A DNA stretch of 64,000 bases from positions 62,001 to 126,000 of the forward strand of contig VCJN01002909.1 of the NCBI GenBank assembly GCA_006384855.1, in the 5' to 3' direction. A model generated the notes under the pieces. It saw nothing but the letters and a program-made list of their open reading frames with translations. It made no database searches and had not been told where the DNA came from. How positions within the stretch are numbered: position 1 is the stretch's first letter; the number at the start of each line of letters is the position of its first letter. The position numbers and the translations under genes are program-made. The DNA comes from Tetraselmis striata. Taxonomy: Eukaryota; Chlorophyta; Chlorodendrophyceae; Chlorodendrales; Chlorodendraceae. This document shows, in pieces, positions 28,689 to 38,602 of the stretch.

Positions 28689-29780
28689 GTGACCGGGCTT
28701 ATCAAACACCACGTCATCGTCGTCCTTGCTCTGCTTTATGTCGGCCTGGGGACCGTGCCGGCCGCATCGGACGCGCCCGATATAAGCGGCAAGGACGATC
28801 CGCAGTTTCAGCAGGCAATCGAGTATTTTATCGAGGAGAAGGACGACCTCGCTTTCCCGCTGCTGTCCAAACTCGCAAACGACGGCAACCAGGCAGCGCA
28901 GCTGTTTCTGGGTCGCGCCGATCAGGTCAGCCATTCTCTCTATCTGACCAACCTGGACCCGGCAGAGCGCCGCTCCCTGATGAAGAAGTCCTCGGGGAAA
29001 GTCGGAAAACCCTGGCTCACCGTCCTGCAAGACGATGTCGAACTCGCCAACCTGTTTCTCAAGAGCCAGCAAACCGGAGAGATCTACGCCTCCGCACGCC
29101 GACTTGTCGCTCTCGGCGAAACCGATGCCGCAACGAGAGCCTATCTTCTCTCCCTCATGGGAGCGCCCGCCTATGAAAGCGGGTTCCGTCTGTATCTCGA
29201 CGCATGGCAGGCGGAATTGCTTCCAGAGCCTGTGGAGCATCTTGCGTGGTTGGGGGCACTCCTGAACCCCGGATCGGAAACGTCAAAAACGCTGCGCAAC
29301 ACGGCGTTCAAGCAGGCAGGACAAGGCGATATCCGAGCCGACTATATCGTGATCACGGCCACCAGCCTTGTCGACCCCGCGAAGGATCTCGAGAAAGCAC
29401 AGGAGGCGCTGCGCTATCTCTACAGCGGCGTCGTCAGGCGCGACGCGCCCGTCGCAGCCGACCTGCAGGATCGGCTTGATCGCTTCCTCGGCATGGTGCC
29501 GCGCGCTCGGTTCATCGCGGACCATTGCAGCCGCCGCTGCCCCCAGTCGACAAAGGCCTGCGTTCGGGACGCCTATCTCGCGATCGGCGGCTATCCGGGC
29601 CTCTACGAGATCTCCTCCCCGGTGGAAGCGCTCCTGCCCAACGACCGCTTCCTTGCCAGCAACCGTCCATGGTCCCGCATCCAGTTCGCCGCCTGGAACA
29701 AACGGAAGCACATCCCGAACCAGTGCTTCGCCGAGCAAGAAGAGTTCAAGGCTGCCGAAGAGCTTGCGGGTAAGCAATAA
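28689..29780 (+). CDS. Secreted hypothetical protein with Sel1/TPR-like helices
   Basis: 363 residues from a GTG start. A signal peptide (VIVVLALLYVGLGTVPAASD) precedes an all-helical body (DDLAFPLLSKLANDGNQAAQ) reminiscent of Sel1-type repeats. Near the C-terminus is a cysteine cluster (HCSRRCPQSTKAC). Function unknown. Initiation may depend on melting the terminator hairpin that contains its ribosome site, or on a promoter that starts inside it. Confidence 0.65.
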   Translation: MTGLIKHHVIVVLALLYVGLGTVPAASDAPDISGKDDPQFQQAIEYFIEEKDDLAFPLLSKLANDGNQAAQLFLGRADQVSHSLYLTNLDPAERRSLMKKSSGKVGKPWLTVLQDDVELANLFLKSQQTGEIYASARRLVALGETDAATRAYLLSLMGAPAYESGFRLYLDAWQAELLPEPVEHLAWLGALLNPGSETSKTLRNTAFKQAGQGDIRADYIVITATSLVDPAKDLEKAQEALRYLYSGVVRRDAPVAADLQDRLDRFLGMVPRARFIADHCSRRCPQSTKACVRDAYLAIGGYPGLYEISSPVEALLPNDRFLASNRPWSRIQFAAWNKRKHIPNQCFAEQEEFKAAEELAGKQ

Positions 29781-29889
29781 ACGGCCCGCGCCACATCGTG
29801 ATCATCCGTGATTGCGGCGTGTGCGGTGCGGGCAACAATCTCCACTAGGGTCGGCTTCCGTTTCATTTCCTGAAGGGAGCCGATCCGAC

Positions 29890-30381
29890 ATGACCCGTCT
29901 CGCACCCATTGCCGTCGCCTGGATGCTGGCGGCCTTTTTCCATGTTGCCGGTCCCGCCGCCGCGCAGGGCGAACTCGCACCGCGCGACGGCTGGACGGTG
30001 ATCGCCACCGACAAGGCCTTCCCGGACCTGGTGGACAGTCTGACAGCCGCGATCAAGGTGGCCGGGATGGGCCTTGTCACGCAGGCAAGCGCCTCGGATG
30101 GCGCGAAGATGCAGGGCATCACCATTCCCGGAAACCGGGTGATCGGGGTCTATCGCAACGACTATGCGAGGCGGATGCTGGCGGCGAGCGTTGCGGCCGG
30201 CATCGAGGCGCCGATCCGCTTCTATGTCACCGAGACCCCCGACGGCGGGGCAACGCTTTCCTACAAGCACCCGAGCTTCGTCTTCGCCCCCTATCTGGCG
30301 GAGGGCGGCGACGCGCTGCAGGCACTGGCGGGCGAGCTCGACGCGGTGTTCAAGGCGATTGCCGAAGACGCGACCAACTGA
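29890..30381 (+). CDS. DUF302 domain periplasmic protein
   Basis: 163 residues with a signal peptide (AVAWMLAAFFHVAGPAAAQG) and a DUF302 fold: KAFPDLVDSLTAAIKVAGMG, GNRVIGVYRNDYARRML and ETPDGGATLSYKHPS. Function of the family is unknown, often in oxidative or metal contexts. AGGGAG ribosome site ten bases upstream. Confidence 0.83.
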   Translation: MTRLAPIAVAWMLAAFFHVAGPAAAQGELAPRDGWTVIATDKAFPDLVDSLTAAIKVAGMGLVTQASASDGAKMQGITIPGNRVIGVYRNDYARRMLAASVAAGIEAPIRFYVTETPDGGATLSYKHPSFVFAPYLAEGGDALQALAGELDAVFKAIAEDATN

Positions 30382-30390
30382 GACTGTCCG

Positions 30391-32067
30391 TCAGAACTTC
30401 CCGTCGTAGGCGCGGCGGCCGATGCGGCAGGCAAGCAGCGTGTAGCTGTCGCGGGAAAGTGCGGCCGCCACCTCGCGCCGGAGCGTTTCGACATCGTCCA
30501 CCCACACGCCGTGGCCGCCCATCGCCCGGGCAAGTGCCGGAAAATCCGTTCCTGAAAAATCCACGCCGACATTGGGCCGCTGGCCGGCGCGCTGCTTCAG
30601 TTCAATCAGCGCCAGGCTTTCATCGACCAGCACGCAGACGATGACCGGCAACCCCATGTCGCGCAGGGTCGCCAGTTCGCCAAGCCCCATTTCCAGCCCG
30701 GCATCGCCGACGAAGACAACGACGGGTCGCGCCGGATCGGCCAGCTTCTGCCCCATGCCGAGCGGCAGGGCACAGGCCATGGTGCAAAGCGCGGAGGACT
30801 GCAACATGCCGCGCGGCACCGCCGTTTGCCAGATCTGCGAGACCAGAATGCGATGCGCGCCGCTGTCGGCGGTGGCGACGGTCTCGGGCGGAAGCACATC
30901 GCGCAAGGCATGAAATACCTGCGCCGGGCCCCAACCCTCCGGCTCCGGCGCGAATTGCGCGGCAAGGGCGGCCTTGGCGGCGGCAATCTCGCCGCCCTCC
31001 CAGGACGGCGTGGCGGGAACGCCCTCGCCGAGCGCCTGTAGAGCCGGAGCGACGCCGGATGCGAGCGTGTGGCGCACGCCATGCATGCCGTGGGTGCGCG
31101 GGGTCGCCGCGATCTCGATCACCGGGGCGTCGAAGGCCCAAGGATCGCGCCAGTTGATGCGCATCTCGATGGGATCGTAGCCCAAAAGCAGGATGCAGTC
31201 GGAGGCCTTGACGAGCGGCAGGAGATGCGCGTCGGCACGCGGCGACAGGCCCGCCCCGCCAAGCGCCAGAGGGTCGGCCTCGTCGATCAGCCCCTTGCCC
31301 TTGTAGGTGGTCACAAGCGGCACGGAATGCGTCCGGCAGAAGGCGGCGATGACCTCGCCCGCGCCCTCGTTCACGGCATCGACGCCGGCGATGGCGATGG
31401 GGCGCTTTGAAGCGGCAAAGAGCGCGCGCGCAGCCTCCAGCCCGGCCCCGGCCGGTTGCAGATCCGCCGGTGAGACTCCGACCGGCAGGGGCCGCAGGGC
31501 CTCCCCGGTTGCGCCTTCGGCGACCGAGATCGGTACGTCGACATGCACCGGTCCGGGCTGGCCGTCGAGTGCGATGCGGATCGCCTTGTCCATCATGGCG
31601 CCGAGCGCGCCGGGGCTTGCGCGAAAGCTCGCCTTGACGATGGGGCGCAGGAGCTGCTGATGGTCGAACACCTGATGGGTGTAGGTTTCGGCTTCTGCCG
31701 CATCGACACAGCCGGTCAGGAAAATCAGCGGCACCCGGTCCTGCCAGGCATTGGCGACGACATTGACCGCATTGGCAACGCCCGGCCCGAGTGTTGCGAG
31801 CAATACGCCCGGCGCGGCGGATCCCGTCTCGCGTGCCTCGGCGTGCCACACGCCCTCGGCCATGAAGCCGCCGGCGTTCTCGTGCTTGACGAGATGGAAG
31901 GCGATGCCGGCGCTGTCCAGCGCATCCATCAGCGCCAGCACCTCGCCGCCGGGAATGCCGAAAGCGTGGCGGCAGCCGGCCTGGCGAAGCTTCGCCGCGA
32001 TCAGTCCCGCACCCGTTGTCCCTGCAGCCGTTGTGCCTGCTTGCGTTGTACCCGCTTCCGTTGTCAT
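30391..32067 (-). CDS. Thiamine-diphosphate enzyme, acetolactate-synthase-like
   Basis: 558 residues with the three ThDP domains: Pyr domain with VKHENAGGFMAEG (activating Glu), central DHS-like domain, PP domain with the metal site VFVGDAGLEMGLGEL. The metal-binding motif ends in ..VDESLALIE instead of the usual NN pair, so the substrate may not be pyruvate. The first 22 residues are a TT(E/Q/A/G)AG-type repeat, likely a slippage product. Overlaps the CoA-transferase gene (ATGA at 32064-32067), so the two form an operon. Could be part of a 2-keto-acid or oxalyl/formyl-CoA-like pathway; unassigned. Confidence 0.8.
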   Translation of the reverse strand: MTTEAGTTQAGTTAAGTTGAGLIAAKLRQAGCRHAFGIPGGEVLALMDALDSAGIAFHLVKHENAGGFMAEGVWHAEARETGSAAPGVLLATLGPGVANAVNVVANAWQDRVPLIFLTGCVDAAEAETYTHQVFDHQQLLRPIVKASFRASPGALGAMMDKAIRIALDGQPGPVHVDVPISVAEGATGEALRPLPVGVSPADLQPAGAGLEAARALFAASKRPIAIAGVDAVNEGAGEVIAAFCRTHSVPLVTTYKGKGLIDEADPLALGGAGLSPRADAHLLPLVKASDCILLLGYDPIEMRINWRDPWAFDAPVIEIAATPRTHGMHGVRHTLASGVAPALQALGEGVPATPSWEGGEIAAAKAALAAQFAPEPEGWGPAQVFHALRDVLPPETVATADSGAHRILVSQIWQTAVPRGMLQSSALCTMACALPLGMGQKLADPARPVVVFVGDAGLEMGLGELATLRDMGLPVIVCVLVDESLALIELKQRAGQRPNVGVDFSGTDFPALARAMGGHGVWVDDVETLRREVAAALSRDSYTLLACRIGRRAYDGKF

Positions 32068-33368
32068 TGCGTCTCGTCTTTCTGCGCGCCGAACGCGCCG
32101 TCCGCCCTCAGGCGTGCCAGATCGTCATCCTCAAGGCCCAGTGCCTGTTTCAGCACGGCCTGTGTGTCCGCGCCAAGTTCCGGCGGCGCGTGGCGATAGG
32201 TCACCGGGGTCTTCGACAGGTTCAGCGGATTTCCGATGAGATCAACCGTACCGGTTGCGCTTGTCTCATGCGGCATGGAAATGCGCATGCCGCGATGACG
32301 CACCTGCGGATCGGCGAAGACCTCGCCGACATCGTTGATCGGCCCGCAGGGAACGCCGGCGGCCTCGAGCACGGCGATCCACTCGGCCGCGTCGCGCGTG
32401 CGGGTCAGCCGCTCGATTTCCGGCTCGAGCGCCGCGCGGTTGCGCACGCGTTCTGCATTGGCGGAAAACCGCGGATCGTCGGCAAGCGCCGGCGCGCCCG
32501 CCACCTCGCAGAAGCGGCGGAACTGCGCGTCGTTGCCGACCGCCAGGATGAAGGCGCCGTCGCGCGCCGGATAGGCGTTATAGGGCACGATGGTGGGATG
32601 GGCATTGCCGCGCCGGGGCGGCACCGCGCCGTCGGTGAGATAGGCCACGCCCTGGTTGATCAGCCAGGCGACCTGGGTATCGAGCAGGGCGACGTCGATG
32701 TGCTGCCCCTCGCCGGTTGCCGTTCGATGATGAAGGGCCGCCAGGATCGCGTTGGAGGCATACATGCCGCACATGACGTCGGCGATCCCCACACCCGCCT
32801 TGGTCGGCTCGCCGCCCTCCGCGTCGGGCCGCCCGGTCAGGGACATCAACCCGCCCATGCCCTGGATCAGGAAATCGTAGCCGGCGCGCGCCGCATAGGG
32901 ACCGGTCTGGCCGAAGCCGGAGATCGAGCAATAGATCAGCCCCGGATTGAGGGCCTTGAGATCCGCGTAGCCGAGCCCGCGCCGGGCGAGATCGCCGACC
33001 TTGAAGTTCTCGATCAGCACGTCGGCCTTGCAGGCGAGACGGCGCAAGAGGTCCTGGCCCGCAGGCTGGGCGATATCGACAGCGAGCGAGCGTTTGTTGC
33101 GGTTGGCGGACAGATAATAGGCGCTCTCGCGCGTCTCGTTTCCCTGCTTGTCCTTGAGAAACGGCGGGCCCCAGCCACGGGTGTCGTCGCCCGTTCCCGG
33201 ACGTTCGATCTTCCAGACGGTGGCGCCGAGATCGCCCAGCAATTGCGTGGCGGTGGGGCCGGCAAGAATGCGCGACAGGTCGAGCACGACGAGGCCCGCA
33301 AGCGGGCCTCGAGGTGTGTTCTCAGACAGCGGATCGGACGAAGCTACAGTCCCGGAAGAGGTCGTCAC
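32064..33368 (-). CDS. CaiB/BaiF family III CoA-transferase
   Basis: 434 residues: GLVVLDLSRILAGPTATQLL, DLGATVWKIERPGTGDDTRG, then AGVGIADVMCGMYASNAIL with the probable catalytic Asp, and CGPINDVGEVFADPQV. Moves CoA between carboxylic acids. GTG start at 33368 with AAAGGA upstream; the longer frame is not conserved. Promoter-proximal partner of the ThDP enzyme. Confidence 0.88.
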   Translation of the reverse strand: MTTSSGTVASSDPLSENTPRGPLAGLVVLDLSRILAGPTATQLLGDLGATVWKIERPGTGDDTRGWGPPFLKDKQGNETRESAYYLSANRNKRSLAVDIAQPAGQDLLRRLACKADVLIENFKVGDLARRGLGYADLKALNPGLIYCSISGFGQTGPYAARAGYDFLIQGMGGLMSLTGRPDAEGGEPTKAGVGIADVMCGMYASNAILAALHHRTATGEGQHIDVALLDTQVAWLINQGVAYLTDGAVPPRRGNAHPTIVPYNAYPARDGAFILAVGNDAQFRRFCEVAGAPALADDPRFSANAERVRNRAALEPEIERLTRTRDAAEWIAVLEAAGVPCGPINDVGEVFADPQVRHRGMRISMPHETSATGTVDLIGNPLNLSKTPVTYRHAPPELGADTQAVLKQALGLEDDDLARLRADGAFGAQKDETQ

Positions 33369-33399
33369 CAGCGCGCAAATCCTTTCAAGGGAGGGGAAA

Positions 33400-33909
33400 T
33401 CAGCCTGTGGCCCCGCTCCGCCAGCGCACGACGGCACCGCAAACGAGACCGAAGATCAGATGCCCGACCAGCGAGGCCCAGGTCAACTGGATGAACCCGA
33501 GAAACGGCGGCAGGCCGGCGATCAGATGCGCCATGACATAGAGCGCGAAGACCCAGAGGCCCGCCCCGAACCCGAGCGCGACCACCGGCCAGGGCAGAAA
33601 CGGAAAGAAGCGATCGGCAATCGGCCTTGCGATGAAGAGATAGCCCAGCGGATAGAAAACGATGCCGACGACGAGGTGTACCGCCTCGGCCAACGCGAAA
33701 TTGCTGAAGCCGAAGACGGACTGCACAAGTGCTGCCGGCTGCAACGGGCCGCCGACCCAGTAGGGCGTGACGAAGCGCGCCCAGATCTCCCAGGCGCCAT
33801 CGGCGAGAAGCCCGGCGAGGATTGCCGTGCCGAGCGTTGCCAGCGTCAGGGGCGGAAACAGGCCGTGCCGCGGCCGGGCGGCGGACGAGAGGGAGGCGGA
33901 CATGGGCAT
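33400..33909 (-). CDS. Hypothetical four-helix membrane protein
   Basis: 169 residues, hydrophobic segments around LTLATLGTAILAGLLADGAW, AEAVHLVVGIVFYPLGYLFI, VVALGFGAGLWVFALYVMA and WASLVGHLIFGLVCGAVV. Similar in layout to YagU/DUF1440-type proteins; function unknown. Start 33909 (AGGAG five bases upstream); the second ATG at 33903 is possible. Confidence 0.7.
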   Translation of the reverse strand: MPMSASLSSAARPRHGLFPPLTLATLGTAILAGLLADGAWEIWARFVTPYWVGGPLQPAALVQSVFGFSNFALAEAVHLVVGIVFYPLGYLFIARPIADRFFPFLPWPVVALGFGAGLWVFALYVMAHLIAGLPPFLGFIQLTWASLVGHLIFGLVCGAVVRWRSGATG

Positions 33910-34089
33910 CTTGGCTCCTGAGGGCGATCCGCCGGACCCGGCGGCGTTGCGGGCGCCGGGACCCGGTGAGCAATCCGGTCCCGACGATCCCACTGTGGGA
34001 GCAACGCCCGCTCCGTTCAAATCAACCAAGCGAGACGCGCCCTGCAGTCCCGCTCACGCCCGCGTGACCCGCCTCCGGGTCATCCGGGG

Positions 34090-35983
34090 TCAGGCTTCGG
34101 CCTTTTCCAGATCCGGCTCGAAGAAGGCGCGCGGCGGCACGAAGGCGACGCCCAGCGCCGCATGAGCGGAGAGGCGAAGCGGCAGCAGGCATTCCGGCGG
34201 CACGGTCTCCTCCGGCAGGCGCCAGAGGCGCGTTTGCCAGCGCCAGCCGTCCGACCCATTCGCCCGACGTGCCGAGCGCCAGCGGAACGGCAATCGCCGG
34301 TCCGAGGATCACCGGCAGGAGCGGCCAGACGAGCGACGGCGCGAAGACGGCAGCCCATGCGAAGCCGGCAAAGCCGAAGAGCATCTGCGGCCACAGCCGC
34401 GAGACGCACAGGCCGAGCGGCAGGGCACGGGTGTCGCGCACCTGCGCGCCCCAGCCCATCGCCTTGCCGAAGGGCAGTCCGGCGACGAAGAGCGATACGG
34501 CGACGGCGACGACCGGGGCCATCAGCGCGGCGAAGACGATTTCCGTCAGTGCGCTCGCAACGATCCGCGCCGGTCCGCCGAAGGCCGTGCGCAGCCGCCG
34601 GTCGGCGAGGATGTCGATCACCGTCGCAATCTTGGGGGCGAAGATCATCGTCAGGATCACGACGAAAAGCGTGAAGCCGGAGACCTGTTCGAAGCGCACG
34701 AGCTCATGCCCGCCGAAGGCGACGATCGCGGCACCCGTTGCCATGAACAACAGCCAGGCCGGCGCGGAGACGAACATCAGGATCGCCAGCACCATCTGCA
34801 CCCGGCTGGTGGGCAGCAGCCCCGGCAGCCCGAGCAGCTTGAGATACTGGAGGTTGCCCTGGCACCAGCGCAATTCGCGGCGGATGAACTCCAGCGCGTT
34901 CGGCGGGTTTTCCTCGAAACTCTCCGTCTCGCGCGGGATCACCCGGACCTCGTAGCCGGCGCGGCGCATCAGCACCGCCTCGACTTGGTCGTGGCTCAGG
35001 ATCCAGCCCGCCAGCGGGCCCTTTCCGGGAAGCTTCGGCAGGTGGCACGCCTCGGTGAAGGGCTTCACCCTCAAAATCGCGTTGTGCCCCCAGTAGGGAC
35101 CGCAATCGCCCTGCCACCAGGCGCTGCCGAGCGTGTAGGAGCGCATGCCGAGACGCATGCCGAACTGGAAGACACGGGCAAAGGCGCTGCTGGTCGGCAT
35201 GCCGACCACCAGCGTCTGCAGGATGCCGAGACGCGGATTGGCGTCCATTTTCGCGACGAGATCGACAATCGCCGCGCCCGACATGAAGCTGTCGGCGTCG
35301 AGCACCAGCGCATAATCGTGGTTGGCGCCCCAGCGGACGCAGAAATCGCGGATGTTGCCGGCCTTGAAGCCCGGATTGTCGTCGCGGCGGCGGTAGACCA
35401 CCGGCAGGACATGGGCCCAGCGGTCGGCCAAGGCAGCGAAAACGGCGTCTTCCTTGGCGGCGATCTCGGGCCGGTCGGTGTCGCTCAGCACATAGAGCGT
35501 GAAGCCGGCGGCATGCGGCGTGCGCGACAGATCGCCAAGCATGGCGTCGAGATGGACGGCGACCTGGTCGACGTCCTCGTTGCGGATGCAGGACAAAATG
35601 GCGGTGGACGAGCGGCTCGACACGGAGGTGTCGCCCTCGGCGATCGGACAGACATGCGCGACCGGGTCGCGCCGGGTGCGCATCAGCGTCAGGCCGATGA
35701 CCGCGTTCCAGAAGCCGATCGCGGTCCACGGCAGGGTCAGCAGGAAACAGCCGATCATCAGCCCTTCCGCCCAGCTCACGCCGTCGCCGGAAAAGCTGAC
35801 GACAAGAAGCGCGGTGAGCGCGGCGATCGTGCCAAGGACGAGGGTCGCGAAGACCGCGCGGCGAACGGCCAGGCGGGGCGCATCAACCGGCGTGTGCGAC
35901 GCACCCGAAGCGGGGGCCTGGGACGCGGCGCCAAGCCCGGACGGGTCCGGCGTCAGGAAATTCGGACGGTGCTTTTGAAACAT
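34090..35983 (-). CDS. opgH: Glucans biosynthesis glucosyltransferase OpgH (MdoH)
   Basis: Inner-membrane GT2 synthase of the osmoregulated periplasmic glucan backbone. Visible: N-terminal helices, FTLYVLSDTDRPEIAAKED, VLDADSFMSG (D-x-D), WWQGDCGPYWGHNAILRVKP, ELRWCQGNLQYLKLLG, then a C-terminal helix bundle. About 630 residues. Near 34215 a single-base shift moves the frame; the family-like C-terminus (PLRLSAHAALGVAFVPPRAF) is in the other frame and ends at 34090. The usual opgG partner is not next to it. Start at 35983 with AAGG seven bases upstream. Confidence 0.9.
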
Positions 35984-36072
35984 ACAACGACCTTTGCACA
36001 TATAAGTATGACGGCCCCCGATGCGGCAGCCGATCCGTTGGGCTATACGTTGCGCGCGACTGAGGAGGATTT

Positions 36073-37093
36073 GTGACGCACCGCACAATCACAAAAATAT
36101 TTCCGTGCGAAACGCGGGCCTTGTGGTCGGTCGGCCCTGGCCGCATGGCGCTTCGCAGTGCAACCGTGCCCGCGCCGGGTCCCGGCGAAGTCTGCGTCCG
36201 CGCGCTCTTCAGCGGCGTCAGCCCGGGGACCGAACGGCTGGTGCTTTCGGGCAAGGTGCCGGAAAGCGAATGGAGCCGCATGCGCGCCCCGTTCCAGGAG
36301 GGCGACTTTCCCTTTCCCGTCAAATACGGCTATGCCGGCGTCGGCGAGATCGTCGCCGGTGCCCCCGACCGGCTGGGCGAGACCGTCTTCGTGCTCCATC
36401 CCCATCAGTCCCTCTATTGCGTTCCGGCCGAGGCCGCGCTGCCGCTGCCCGACGGCGTTCCGGCCGCGCGCGGCATTCTCGCGGCCAATATGGAAACCGC
36501 GCTCAACGGTTTATGGGACGGCGGCGCCTCACCGGGGGATCACATTGCCGTGGTCGGCGGCCGGCATCATCGGTCTGCTCGTCGCCCATCTGGCCGCGCG
36601 CATTCCCGGCACGAAGGTCACCGTCGTGGACGTCGATCCGGCGCGCGAAGCACGCGCGCGCGCCCTCGGTGCCGGCTTCGCGACGCCCGATGCGGCGCCG
36701 GAAGACCAGGACCTCGTCTTTCACGCCAGCGGCCACCCGGACGGGCTCGACACCGCGCTTTCGCTGGCCGGAATAGAGGCCCGCGTGGTGGAAATGAGCT
36801 GGTACGGAACGACGCCGGTCACGGCAACGCTCGGCGGGGCGTTCCACAGCCGCCGGCTGACGCTGCGCTCTAGCCAGGTCGGTCGCGTACCGGCCGAGCG
36901 GCAGGCGCGCTGGAGCTACAGCCGCAGACTGTCGACGGCGCTTTCACTTTTGCGTGAACCGGCGCTCGATGCCCTGATTTCGCCGCCGGTCCCGCTGACA
37001 GAGGCGCCGGAGCGCATCCCCGCGCTGCTTGGTCCCGAGGGCGGCGGGCTGATGCCGCTGATCTCCTACGACACCCCCGCCGACATCGCCTGA
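36073..37093 (+). CDS. Zinc-binding dehydrogenase (BchC/threonine-dehydrogenase-like MDR family)
   Basis: About 340 residues. [18 protein letters not shown], then [15 protein letters not shown]; the cofactor loop is V-G-[A/G][13 protein letters not shown]. One extra base near 36560 breaks the frame inside this GxGxxG loop and is most simply a miscall. The zinc-site cysteines of classic alcohol dehydrogenases are not obvious. GTG start with GAGGAGG upstream. First of four same-strand genes (dehydrogenase, pterin synthase-like, glycosyltransferase, methyltransferase) with tight spacing. Confidence 0.82.
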
Positions 37094-37128
37094 CGACCCC
37101 GTTTCCCCGACGTTTCTGGAGTATCCCA

Positions 37129-37526
37129 ATGCACAGTGTTGAAGTTCGCGACCACATCATGATCGCCCATTCCTTCAAGGGCGAGGTTTTCGGGCCGGCG
37201 CAGAAGATGCATGGCGCCACCTTCGTGGTCGACGCCGCCTTTCTCGCCCGCGATCTCGACGAAAACGGCATCGTCATCGACATCGGCCGCGCCCACGAGG
37301 TGCTGAAGGAAACGCTTGAGCCGCTGAACTTCCAAAACCTCGACGAGGTGCCGGAGTTCAAGGGCAAGAACACCACGACCGAATTCCTGACCCGCCACAT
37401 CTTCGACAAGCTCGCCGCCGCCGCCCGCGCCGACCGGCTGGCCGTCCGGGCAGCGAACTGCATGCGATCCGCGTCACGCTGCACGAATCCCATGTCGCGC
37501 GGGCCTGGTACGAAGCGGAAGTGTGA
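37129..37526 (+). CDS. 6-pyruvoyl-tetrahydropterin / 6-carboxy-tetrahydropterin synthase family (QueD-like)
   Basis: About 132 residues: VRDHIMIAHSFKGEVFGPAQ and KMHGATFVVDAAFLARDLDE carry the histidine zinc ligands, then NTTTEFLTRHIFD and, after a frameshift near 37436 (one base missing, probably from a GGG run), IRVTLHESHVARAWYEAEV with the catalytic Glu/His region. Converts a dihydroneopterin-type substrate. Its stop overlaps the glycosyltransferase start, so the pterin enzyme and sugar transferase are coupled, hinting at a modified pterin. The usual queC/queE genes are absent nearby. Confidence 0.8.
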
Positions 37527-38602
37527 TGGACGCCGCCGCCGCCGCGCTGACATTTCTCTATCCCGGCGAGTTGTCGACGCCGACCGGCGGCTATCTCTAC
37601 GACCGCGCGCTGATCGCAGCGCTTCAGCGCGCGGGAACGAGTGTCGAGACACGCTCGCTCGGCCCCGGCTATCCGGCCCCCTCGCCGGAGGTGCGCGCTG
37701 CGGCCGCCCGGACGCTGGCTGAGATTCCCGACGGACGGCTCACGATAATCGACGGGCTGGCCTGCGGCGTCATGGCCGAGGAGGTCGCCCCCCATGCCGG
37801 ACGCTTGCGGCTCGTTTCGCTGCTGCATCATCCGCTGGGCCACGAAAGCGGACTGGACGAGGCGGCCGCTCACGCGCTGATCGCGGCGGAACGCGCTGCC
37901 CTTTCCCATGTCCGCCATGTGGTGACCACGAGTGCGGCGACCGCACGCTCGGTGCGCGAGACCTTCGGCATCGCCGCCGAGGCCGTCAGCGTCGTCGAAC
38001 CGGGCATCGAGACCGCAGAGCGCATCGACGCGAAACGTCCGGAGGCCGCCGGCGGTCCGCTCAGACTGCTCAGCGTCGGATCGCTGATCCCGCGCAAGGA
38101 CCATGCGACGCTGCTCGAGGCGTTCAGCCGGCTCGCGCCCCGCGACCTCAGGCTCGACATCGCCGGCAGCGCGGATCTCGATCCCGCTCATGCGGCGGAA
38201 CTGCGCGCGCTGGTTAGCCGGCTTGGGCTCGAAGACCAAGTGACCCTGCACGGCGCGCTGCCGCGCGCGGCCCTCGACGCGCTCTACCGGGCGGCGGATC
38301 TCTTCGTACTGACAACCCGCTACGAGGGCTACGGCATGGCCTTCGTCGAGGCGATGGCGCATGGTCTGCCGGTGGTTGCCACCGGCGCCGGCGCGGTGCG
38401 CGACACGGTCCCGGAAACGGCCGGCCTCGTTTTGCCCGTCGGCGACGTCGCGGCGGTGGCCGATGCCCTTGCCCGACTTGCCGACACGCCGCAAGATCGC
38501 CACGCGCTGTCGCTCGGCGCGCTTGCGCATGTCGCGGGCCTGCCGGACTGGGATGCGCAAGCCATTCGGTTCCTGGACATCTTGAAAGGCATAGAGCAAT
38601 GA
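37526..38602 (+). CDS. Glycosyltransferase family 4
   Basis: 358 residues. LSVGSLIPRKDHATLLEAFS, then TTRYEGYGMAFVEAMAHGLP with the GT4 E-x7-E motif, and a Rossmann N-terminal domain (TPTGGYLYDRALIAALQ). No membrane helix. Coupled to the pterin-synthase-like gene upstream (TGATG) and the methyltransferase downstream (ATGA), so the acceptor may be a small molecule in place of a polysaccharide. Confidence 0.86.
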   Translation: MDAAAAALTFLYPGELSTPTGGYLYDRALIAALQRAGTSVETRSLGPGYPAPSPEVRAAAARTLAEIPDGRLTIIDGLACGVMAEEVAPHAGRLRLVSLLHHPLGHESGLDEAAAHALIAAERAALSHVRHVVTTSAATARSVRETFGIAAEAVSVVEPGIETAERIDAKRPEAAGGPLRLLSVGSLIPRKDHATLLEAFSRLAPRDLRLDIAGSADLDPAHAAELRALVSRLGLEDQVTLHGALPRAALDALYRAADLFVLTTRYEGYGMAFVEAMAHGLPVVATGAGAVRDTVPETAGLVLPVGDVAAVADALARLADTPQDRHALSLGALAHVAGLPDWDAQAIRFLDILKGIEQ

